Shown here: positions 57,330 through 64,000 of the stretch, piece by piece | Layout: every line of letters starts with the position of its first letter | Position numbering within the stretch: the first letter of the stretch is position 1 | Assembly: GCF_027943255.1 (NCBI RefSeq) | Contig: NC_072895.1 | Span: 20,124,001-20,188,000 of the forward strand | Direction: 5' to 3' | DNA from: Anastrepha obliqua | Lineage: Eukaryota > Arthropoda > Insecta > Diptera > Tephritidae | DNA length: 64,000 bases | Notes under the pieces: generated by a model | Told to the model about the DNA's origin: nothing | The model's database searches: none | Seen by the model: the letters and a program-made list of their open reading frames with translations, nothing else | Made by a program: the position numbers and the translations under genes

Positions 57330-57600
57330 TAAAATTTGAGGAAAAACTGATATTTTTGGAAAAATTATATATTTGTAAAATTTGCGGAAAGTAAGAAAAT
57401 TAATATTTTTGAAAAAGAATATTTCGTAAAAATCCTGGGAAAAGGAAAATATTTTTTATAAAATTTAAGAAAAACTGATATTTTTTTAAAAAAAAAGAAA
57501 AAAGTGGAAAAATTATATATTTGTAAAATTTGCGGAAAGTAAGAAAATTAATATTTTTGAAAAGAATATTTCGTAAAAATCCTGAGAAAAGGAAAAAATA
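57330..57600 (+). repeat. Tandem duplication in the errantivirus leader
   Basis: Within the A/T-rich 5' leader (56960-57674) a unit of about 95 bp starting GGAAAAATTATATATTTGTA occurs at 57359 and again at 57506 (147 bp apart). Preceding words (AAAATTT-AG-AAAAACTGATA) are also repeated. The copies differ by a few bases, so the duplication predates this insertion. Its role in packaging or translation is unknown. Confidence 0.85.
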
Positions 57601-57674
57601 GATTTTTTTATTAGTGAAAAATTTCGTAGGTGATCAATTTTACTTGGAGCTAAAGAGAACAAAAAAAAAAAAAA

Positions 57675-59108
57675 ATGACAGAATCTGCTGAACAGTTAGT
57701 AGAGCAACTGAGCCAGCTCCGGCTTGATTACGGTAGCAATCAGACAAAACCATCCTCTTCCATTAACACTACTGTTGTCGAAACAATAGTGCGAGAAGTG
57801 CTCGACAGATTAAATACACCAAACATTACTGAGTTTAGTGGACAGGACTGTAATATAGCTTTAAATGTAGGAAATATGCACGAAATAGACAGGATTCCCG
57901 ACATGGTCAAATGTCTACGGGAATTTTCAGGTAAACCAGGGGAATTTAGCTCCTGGCGGAAAAGTGTGGACAGGATCTTAAGAGCATACGAAACTTTGAA
58001 AGACACTCCTAAATATTTTTCCATCCTACACATTATACGTCATAAAATCGTCGGCGATGCTGACACCGCTTTGGAGTCCTACAGTACTCCGTTAGACTGG
58101 GCTCAAATCCGCAAATGCTTAATGATGCATTATTCGGATAAGAGAGATATTGGTACACTTGAGTACCAATTGACCACCTTGGCTCAACGACAAGATGACA
58201 TTGCAACTTTTTACCAAAAAGTCTACCAACACCTTTCGCTTATTTTAGACAAGATCTCATGCTTGGATCTTGGCGACGAGTCCATAAGGACGATGACGAA
58301 CTCATATCGGGAGAAAGCTCTCGATACATTCATCAGGGGACTAAATGGCGACTTACCGCGACTCCTTAGCATCCGTGAACCTACAACCTTGCCTCAAGCC
58401 CTTCATCTCTGTCAAAAATTAGACAACATGTCCTTTCGTATGAACCATGCACATAACGTGCATAGATCATTAAATCAACCGCCGCCGCGACCTCCACGGC
58501 AAAATATGTCAAACAACCGCCCTTTTTATCCTGAACTTACATATGCGGTATCCCCGCAACGGTATAACTATCCTCCGAGACAAGTAAACAATTACAACAA
58601 TAGGCCATTTAACACGACACCCCGGACGCAACCGAACCAGGGTAATCCAACGTATTATAATAGTAGACCAAATTATAATTATCAGTCTAACAACAACTTT
58701 GGAATACGCCCCCAACAACAATTAAACCAAGGATTCAACAATCGCTCCAACTTACCCCCAAAACCACCAGTCGCAATGGATGTAGATTCTTCTCTACACT
58801 CTAGACAAATTAACTACCAAAATAGGCCAAGTCCTAATCAAAATACTCAACCGCAGAAACGTCCACTATCTTCTCAATATATTCGCCCTCCGAATAAAAT
58901 GCAACGTACTTTTCACGCAAATGCAGTGTCACAAAATGTAACCAATTATCCTACAGAGCCAAACCCAAATCAGAGTTATTACGGTAATTCACATGACGAC
59001 TACTACGAAGCAATGCAGCATGTAATCGGAGCTCCAGAAGGGCAAAGCAATTTGAATACTAGCGAACAAGACCACTCCGAAGTAGACCTAATTAATTTTT
59101 TAGACTAA
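57675..59108 (+). CDS. gag: Errantivirus Gag
   Basis: A 477-residue structural polyprotein expected to assemble the cytoplasmic particle and bind genomic RNA. It starts at the ATG after an uninterrupted A-run. The N-terminal 65 residues are acidic and polar. A central capsid-like region runs from about 75 to 270 (FSGKPGEFSSWRKSVDRIL, YSDKRDIGTLEYQLTTLAQR, LSLILDKISCLDLGD, LDTFIRGLNGDLPRLL), matching gypsy-group capsids. The C-terminal 200 residues are rich in Asn, Pro, Gln, Tyr and Arg with no CCHC zinc knuckle, as in many errantiviruses; RNA binding probably uses the basic, low-complexity tail. The final codons contain the frameshift site for pol. Confidence 0.92.
   Translation: MTESAEQLVEQLSQLRLDYGSNQTKPSSSINTTVVETIVREVLDRLNTPNITEFSGQDCNIALNVGNMHEIDRIPDMVKCLREFSGKPGEFSSWRKSVDRILRAYETLKDTPKYFSILHIIRHKIVGDADTALESYSTPLDWAQIRKCLMMHYSDKRDIGTLEYQLTTLAQRQDDIATFYQKVYQHLSLILDKISCLDLGDESIRTMTNSYREKALDTFIRGLNGDLPRLLSIREPTTLPQALHLCQKLDNMSFRMNHAHNVHRSLNQPPPRPPRQNMSNNRPFYPELTYAVSPQRYNYPPRQVNNYNNRPFNTTPRTQPNQGNPTYYNSRPNYNYQSNNNFGIRPQQQLNQGFNNRSNLPPKPPVAMDVDSSLHSRQINYQNRPSPNQNTQPQKRPLSSQYIRPPNKMQRTFHANAVSQNVTNYPTEPNPNQSYYGNSHDDYYEAMQHVIGAPEGQSNLNTSEQDHSEVDLINFLD
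59096..59102 (+). promoter_or_regulatory. -1 ribosomal frameshift site TTTTTTA
   Basis: The heptamer T TTT TTA in the gag frame lies two codons before the gag stop (59106-59108). It has the X XXY YYZ form and is identical to a well-known lentiviral slippery sequence. The pol frame is in the -1 phase and stays open from here through 62227. No start ATG precedes the protease. No pseudoknot was checked. Confidence 0.85.
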
Positions 59109-62100
59109 CGCCGTCCTCACTTCCGTACTATGAATTTACAACAAGGCGTGGGGACCAATTGGATTTTCTTATTGACACAGGATCCAATAAGAACTATATT
59201 CAATCAACTAGGATAAGAAATCCACTACCAAATAAGCCATTTAAAGTAGAATCAGTTGCGGGTAATATTGAAATAACACATCATACATTTATAGATATTT
59301 TCGGACCAAATATAGAAAAAATTAAGTTCTTTATTCTGCCACCCCTGAATTCTTTTCATGGGATCATCGGCAACGACACCCTCAGAAAACTAAAAGCTAT
59401 CATAGATACCGAAAAAGGCACAATGACCATTTTTCCAGGGATTGTTATCCCACTCAAGCAGCGAATATCCCAGCAAGTTAATAATGTCAAATTAGAAATT
59501 CCACATCTCCCTGAAGAGCATCAACGGAAAATAAATAATATTATTGCAAAATGCCCAAAATTGTTTTCTGATCCTGACGAAAAATTAACATACACCACTC
59601 TAGTTAAAGGCGAAATCAGAACTATTAATGATAATCCTGTGTATTCCAAGCCTTACCCCTATCCCATGGCTTTGAAGGCAGAAATAGAAAAGCAAGTGGA
59701 AGAACTCCTTGACAACGGAATTATAAGAAAATCTAAATCTCCATATAACTCTCCTGTGTGGATAGTTAACAAAAAACCAGATGCATCCGGCGAGAGGAAA
59801 TACCGTATGGTTATTGATTATCGAAAGCTCAACTCAATAACCATCCCAGATAAATACCCCATTCCCGAAATTAACGAGGTCCTAGCAAACCTCGGTAACA
59901 ACAAATTGTTTACAGTAATTGACCTCAAAAGCGGGTTTCATCAAATTCCGCTACGGAAGTCAGATATAGAAAAGACTGCCTTTTCCGTTAATAATGGAAA
60001 GTATGAATTCCTCCGCCTACCCTTCGGGCTGAAGAATGCCCCCGCAACCTTCCAAAGAGCACTAGATGATATCCTTCGTCAACATATAGGAGTCAGATGT
60101 TACGTCTACATTGACGACGTTATAATTTTCGGCAGGAACGAGGAAGAGCATTTGGAAAATCTTGAAATGGTATTTAAAACATTAGAAAGTGCGAATATGA
60201 AAGTACAATTAAGCAAATGCGAATTCGCCAAACAGGAAGTAGAATTCCTAGGATATGTCATCAGTTCAGAAGGAATAAAAACAAACCCCAAAAAGGTTGA
60301 AGCCGTTGCAAAATTCCCAATTCCCCGTACTCTGAAGGAGTTGAGATCTTTCCTAGGAATGTCAGGCTATTACAGGAGATTTATTAGGGATTACTCCAAA
60401 ATTGCCAAGCCCTTGACGACGCTACTTCGCGGAGAAGCTGGAAATACTTCAAAAAGAAACTCAGGGAAGTTAGAAATAAACCTTAATAAGGAAGCTATCG
60501 AATCATTCAATAAGATTAAAAATGCTCTAATATCAAGGGATATTATCCTGGCACATCCCAACTTTGAAAAAGACTTCGAACTCACAACGGATGCATCCGA
60601 CTTTGCTATAGGAGCCGTCCTATCGCAAGAAAATCGCCCAATAACCTTCATCTCGAGGACTCTTAATAAAACGGAAGAAAGTTATGCAACTAACGAGAAA
60701 GAGATGCTCTCTATAATCTGGTCTTTAAACAACCTAAGAAGCTATCTGTACGGTTCGAAGAAAGTAAAAATAATTACCGACCACCAAACATTGACCTATG
60801 CACTCAGCCACAAAAACGCAAATAGCAAAATGAAGAGATGGAAAGCGATATTAGAGGAGTATAATCATGAATTATTATATAAACCGGGAAAATCAAACGT
60901 AGTAGCAGATGCACTTTCGAGGATACTAAACCAAGTCAACTCGCTTACGCCTACTACCCATAGTGACGAAAGTTCAGGCCATGACCTTATACCCTGTACA
61001 GAAGCGCCGGTGAATGCCTTCAAGAACCAAATTTTCCTTGAGGAAGCGGACACAGCTTCGTACCAGTTTAAGATAGTTTTTCCAACGATGCATCGTCACG
61101 TAATCAAGGAGCCACAGTTCAATGAGCAAAATATTTTGGCGCTCCTCAAAAGATATCTGAATCCATCGGTTATAAACGGAATTCATACAAATGAGAGAAC
61201 GATGGGTTTAATCCAAAACATCTATCCACTACATTTTAGAAACTTCAAATGCCGATATACACAAAAAATAGTTGAGGACATTGTTAACGAACAAGAACAG
61301 GAAGAAATTATCCTGAGGGAGCACTTAAGAGCCCACAGAAACGATAAAGAGAATAAAATTCAAATTCTTGAAAAAAGTTATTTTCCCGGTATGACGAACA
61401 AGATTAAGCGGCTTGTAGCCAATTGCACGGTATGCAAAGAAAGTAAGTACGAAAGACATCCCAACCAACCAAAACTGGCAGCAACTCCACTACCAACTTT
61501 CCCTGGTCACACAATACACATAGACATATTCCTGACAGAGGGTAAAAGAGTTATGACCGCTTTAGATAAGTTTACGAAATACGCGGTAACAAAAATGTTA
61601 AATAGCAGATCTATAGAAGACGTTAGAAGACCTTTAAGAGAAATTCTGTTCTCCTTTGGCGTCCCGAAAGTTGTCGTAATAGATAATGAGCCATCACTCA
61701 ACTCTAATTCAATTATGTTTATGATGAGGGACGAGCTAGCAATTGAAGTCTATACTACTCCACCTTATAAAAGTCAGGCAAATGGACAAGTGGAAAGATT
61801 CCATTCCACGCTGACGGAAATAATGCGCTGCATTAAGGAGAATGGCGGGCATAGAAATTGCGAGGAGCTGCTAGAGAGGGCAGTATCTGAATACAACCAC
61901 AGTGTCCATTCCGTTACCGAAAAGAGACCTGTAGATCTATTTTTTTGCAGAAACGTGACCTTCACACCAGAAGACATTGAAAGGACACGTCAAAACAATT
62001 TAGAAAAGATAGCACAAAAACAAAGAAAGGACATCGACTACCACAATAAAAACAAACAAGAAAATAAAATATATTTACCGGGACAGGTAATTTTTGTTAA

Positions 62101-62227
62101 GAAAAATAGAAGATTAGGTACTAAGCTAAGTAAACCTTATAGCAAAGAAATAGTTAAGGAAGATAGGAAGAGCACGTTAGTGACTGAAAGAGGACAAATC
62201 ATTCACAAGAGCAGAATACGGAACTAA
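59102..62227 (+). CDS. pol: Errantivirus Pol (protease, reverse transcriptase, RNase H, integrase)
   Basis: Translated as a Gag-Pol fusion by -1 frameshift; the first in-frame codon usable as a marker is TTG at 59159, and positions below count from there. Protease: LIDTGSN (D6-T7-G8). Reverse transcriptase about 170-420, with LPFGLKNAP at 287-295 and catalytic YIDD at 317-320. RNase H about 465-590 with TDASDFAIGAVL near 477-488. Integrase: HHCC zinc site H722, H726, C756, C759; catalytic D789, D842 and E879 (36 residues between the last two). The C-terminal basic tail ends at 1022. All catalytic residues are present and no frameshift is seen, so the enzyme could be active. It makes DNA copies of the viral RNA and inserts them into the genome. 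Confidence 0.93.
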   Translation, partial: RLTPSSLPYYEFTTRRGDQLDFLIDTGSNKNYIQSTRIRNPLPNKPFKVESVAGNIEITHHTFIDIFGPNIEKIKFFILPPLNSFHGIIGNDTLRKLKAIIDTEKGTMTIFPGIVIPLKQRISQQVNNVKLEIPHLPEEHQRKINNIIAKCPKLFSDPDEKLTYTTLVKGEIRTINDNPVYSKPYPYPMALKAEIEKQVEELLDNGIIRKSKSPYNSPVWIVNKKPDASGERKYRMVIDYRKLNSITIPDKYPIPEINEVLANLGNNKLFTVIDLKSGFHQIPLRKSDIEKTAFSVNNGKYEFLRLPFGLKNAPATFQRALDDILRQHIGVRCYVYIDDVIIFGRNEEEHLENLEMVFKTLESANMKVQLSKCEFAKQEVEFLGYVISSEGIKTNPKKVEAVAKFPIPRTLKELRSFLGMSGYYRRFIRDYSKIAKPLTTLLRGEAGNTSKRNSGKLEINLNKEAIESFNKIKNALISRDIILAHPNFEKDFELTTDASDFAIGAVLSQENRPITFISRTLNKTEESYATNEKEMLSIIWSLNNLRSYLYGSKKVKIITDHQTLTYALSHKNANSKMKRWKAILEEYNHELLYKPGKSNVVADALSRILNQVNSLTPTTHSDESSGHDLIPCTEAPVNAFKNQIFLEEADTASYQFKIVFPTMHRHVIKEPQFNEQNILALLKRYLNPSVINGIHTNERTMGLIQNIYPLHFRNFKCRYTQKIVEDIVNEQEQEEIILREHLRAHRNDKENKIQILEKSYFPGMTNKIKRLVANCTVCKESKYERHPNQPKLAATPLPTFPGHTIHIDIFLTEGKRVMTALDKFTKYAVTKMLNSRSIEDVRRPLREILFSFGVPKVVVIDNEPSLNSNSIMFMMRDELAIEVYTTPPYKSQANGQVERFHSTLTEIMRCIKENGGHRNCEELLERAVSEYNHSVHSVTEKRPVDLFFCRNVTFTPEDIERTRQNNLEKIAQKQRKDIDYHNKNKQENKIYLPGQVIFVKKNRRLGTKLSKPYSKEIVKEDRKSTLVTERGQIIHKSRIRN

Positions 62228-62236
62228 CTACAACAT

Positions 62237-62274
62237 TTTTTTTTCAGGTTTTTTTTTACCACTGTGCCTCGCAG
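62237..62274 (+). promoter_or_regulatory. Splice acceptors upstream of env
   Basis: A T-rich tract ending in TTTTCAG (AG at 62246-62247) and a second candidate CCTCGCAG (AG at 62273-62274) lie just after pol and before the first env codon. Errantivirus env is made from a spliced RNA, which explains why no ATG opens the frame. The codons in the env frame between 62235 and 62276 encode a hydrophobic, Phe/Leu-rich run suited to a signal peptide, favouring the first acceptor. A donor-like GTGAGA occurs in the leader at 57170, but the true donor is unknown. Confidence 0.65.
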
Positions 62275-62276
62275 AG

Positions 62277-63728
62277 GTGCAGATACTAGACTACTCGAAC
62301 TCCCAATTAATCACAATAGAAAAAGGAACAGCAAAACTACAGACAGGACAATTTAGGATAATACACGAAATAGATATTGACAAATACACAGAAATCCTGG
62401 AACATATAGAAGCAACGGCAAAAACAGAAACATTCTACAGAAACCCGAACTACCCCTTCATATCACTCTTAATAACTCAAATAAAGGCCCATATTAATAA
62501 CCTAAGAACAGATAGGAAATCTAAAAGATCACTAAATTTTTTGGGCAGTGCATGGAAATGGATTGCAGGAAGTCCAGACCATGAAGACCATGAAATAGTT
62601 GTAAACAAATTAAATAACCTTCTAGAAAATAACAATAATCAAGTTCTTATTAATAAGCTTACGATAGAAAAAGTTAATGAAATCACAAATATCACAAACC
62701 ATATTATGAAAGATATGCAAAACAACGAAGGTAAAGAAATAGAATCATTTTTGAAATTAAAATACAAATTAGAAATTATGAAAGAGGAAATCGTAAATAT
62801 CGCTTATGCGATACATTGGGCAAAAGCCAATATAATAAATTCATACATAATGTCAACCGAAGAAATCGATATTGCAAAAAAAATTTTTGATAAAGATAAC
62901 ATCCCGTTTGTAAATTTGGACGAAGCTCTGGAATTTTCTGAAATTAAAATAGCGACTAATGGCAAGACAATCATTTATATTATAAGTTTACCAACTGTAG
63001 AAAATCAAATTTGTCAAACTATTGATATCAGAGCGGTAAAGAAAAACAACAATATTAACAAAATCAGTTTCAATTCAATTCTTAACTGCGAAAAAATTAT
63101 TTATGGAATAAAAAGCAATTGTAAAAAATACAACTCATTACAAATATGTTTAAGGGATAATTTGCTAGATTTAAGTAATGATTATTGTATTAGTAACCTT
63201 TTAACAAGTCGTTTGCCAAACTGCACGGTCACAAATAGCCAGCACATCCCAGACTTCGAGGAGCTGTCACCTGGAGTTATATTCCTAAACGATTTCAGGG
63301 GCGGTGTCCTAATAAATGAAGACTATACAACTCTTAACGGTACTTTTGTGATTCACTTCAATAACGCCACAATTCAAATCAACGGAAAGAAATTTTTCAA
63401 TGGGCAAAAATCAACGAACAAACCCCTACCTGCTATTCTCCAACCAATATCGATATCAAACAGAAGTGAAGAAATTCTTTCTTTAGAAATGCTAAAACAA
63501 TTAAACTTCAATAATACAAAAGAAATTAGACTAACAGGATCGTCATATCGGCTCAAGTATGCTGCAAGCATCAGCGTTATGATAATACTTATAATCATTG
63601 CCATATTTTCAAACAAATTAATCCTGTCACCTAGAAAAAACAAAGAAACACGGTCCATCGATTTAACGGAGGCTGCAATAAAAGGACTTAACCAAATTTT
63701 CAACAAGACTTCAAACGAGGACGTTTGA
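62277..63728 (+). CDS. env: Errantivirus envelope protein
   Basis: A 483-codon open frame (first codon GTG, so the true start must come from a spliced upstream exon). Envelope proteins of this group are related to baculovirus F-type fusion proteins. Visible: a furin-type site RKSKR at residues 80-84, followed by LNFLGSAWKWIAG, the conserved fusion-peptide-like region; a helical, Asn/Lys-rich stretch from 100 to 210; several cysteines between about 245 and 320; N-linked sites such as NGT near 360 and NRS near 400; one membrane span at about 430-450; and a cytoplasmic tail of about 33 residues. The frame is unbroken. Whether it mediates cell-to-cell transfer cannot be judged from sequence. Confidence 0.88.
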   Translation: MQILDYSNSQLITIEKGTAKLQTGQFRIIHEIDIDKYTEILEHIEATAKTETFYRNPNYPFISLLITQIKAHINNLRTDRKSKRSLNFLGSAWKWIAGSPDHEDHEIVVNKLNNLLENNNNQVLINKLTIEKVNEITNITNHIMKDMQNNEGKEIESFLKLKYKLEIMKEEIVNIAYAIHWAKANIINSYIMSTEEIDIAKKIFDKDNIPFVNLDEALEFSEIKIATNGKTIIYIISLPTVENQICQTIDIRAVKKNNNINKISFNSILNCEKIIYGIKSNCKKYNSLQICLRDNLLDLSNDYCISNLLTSRLPNCTVTNSQHIPDFEELSPGVIFLNDFRGGVLINEDYTTLNGTFVIHFNNATIQINGKKFFNGQKSTNKPLPAILQPISISNRSEEILSLEMLKQLNFNNTKEIRLTGSSYRLKYAASISVMIILIIIAIFSNKLILSPRKNKETRSIDLTEAAIKGLNQIFNKTSNEDV

Positions 63729-63733
63729 ATCTT

Positions 63734-63742
63734 AGGGGGGGG
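63734..63742 (+). promoter_or_regulatory. Polypurine tract
   Basis: AGGGGGGGG lies six bases after the env stop and two bases before the 3' LTR. It is the RNase H-resistant primer for plus-strand DNA synthesis. Confidence 0.85.
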
Positions 63743-63744
63743 TT

Positions 63745-64000
63745 TGTTACCATGACACATGTTCATGGCACATAATATAATATCATGTATCATATTGTGA
63801 ACATATCACAAAGTTGCGTCTCACGGGTAAACGACACCACACGCGCAAGACTAAAGCGCTGACCGCGCATTTCCCAAACTTACGAATTTTCCCAGCACAT
63901 GCTGATGCAACGTGACCTGGCAAAATTCTAGTTGTAATATAGAAGTAAGAATATTTTGTAAATTTAGTTTTTAAGTGAACAATAAACTGTAAAGACGTGG
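63745..64000 (+). repeat. 3' LTR, truncated by the window edge
   Basis: 256 bp are visible and align with 56631-56886 at a constant offset of 7114. By eye I see no substitution or indel. About 41 bp should remain beyond the window. Confidence 0.93.

Larger units (their letters stand above)
56631..64000 (+). mobile_element. Full-length gypsy-group errantivirus (endogenous insect retrovirus)
   Basis: An element of about 7.4 kb: 5' LTR 56631-56927, primer binding site 56942-56959, A-rich leader, gag 57675-59108, pol reached by a -1 frameshift at 59096-59102, env 62277-63728, polypurine tract 63734-63742, and 3' LTR from 63745, truncated by the window edge (expected end about 64041 if the LTRs are equal). 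All three genes are open. The retained env places it in the env-bearing gypsy/ZAM/yoyo-like group of flies; yoyo of medfly is a plausible relative (inference). LTR ends are TGTTA...TAACA. The 3' target duplication lies outside the window. Confidence 0.95.

Noticed and set aside
59159..59161. TTG at 59159 as the start codon of pol
   Set aside because: It is only the first TTG in the open frame; the frame is open back to the slippery site and this group makes Pol by frameshift.

Overview
The window looks like repeat-dense genomic DNA of a higher fly, most likely a tephritid fruit fly. The grounds are a tRNA-derived SINE of a type I associate with tephritid genomes, many mariner-family transposons (including capitata- and mauritiana-type proteins), I/LOA/R1, Jockey and RTE-type non-LTR retrotransposons, Helitron pieces and a gypsy-group errantivirus. 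The species call is inference. No rRNA gene, intact tRNA gene, CRISPR array or bacterial-type operon is visible. Only one short exon (15449-15623, minus) looks like an ordinary host protein-coding gene, plus one spliced-looking hAT-type exon (40802-41031).

Layout. 1-890 is one copy of an anonymous dispersed repeat whose second copy lies inverted at 26640-27380. 2441-10840 is a patchwork of LINE fragments and mariner remnants around one nearly intact mariner (8430-9722) bounded by inverted repeats. 11317-20500 holds SINEs, a deletion series of a DUF4817-type transposon family (protein-coding pieces, an internally deleted copy, and a MITE made only of the two ends), several mariners, a TTAA-flanked MITE and the host exon. 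21305-30325 alternates mariners with LINE tails. 30668-34070 contains Helitron-like ends, a long (TTATG)n array and a broken Pif1-type helicase. 34090-52600 has R1-like, RTE, Jockey-like and RNase H-bearing LINEs, two mariners with clear inverted repeats, a roughly 1.2 kb AT-rich minisatellite with higher-order structure, and two small inverted-repeat elements. 52870-54225 holds a Helitron-associated endonuclease fragment and a compact TTA-flanked element that carries one intact MADF-domain gene.

The most complete element fills 56631 to the right edge: an insect endogenous retrovirus (errantivirus) with 5' LTR, tRNA-Lys-type primer binding site, long A-rich leader, intact gag, pol joined to gag by a -1 frameshift at a TTTTTTA slippery site, intact env preceded by splice acceptors, a polypurine tract, and a 3' LTR cut by the window edge. 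The visible 256 bases of the 3' LTR match the 5' LTR without a difference that I can see, so the insertion is young. It sits inside an older LINE tail.

The genes do not form a pathway. The window records successive transposon invasions: old LINEs and DNA transposons, deletion derivatives of these, and a recent retroviral insertion.
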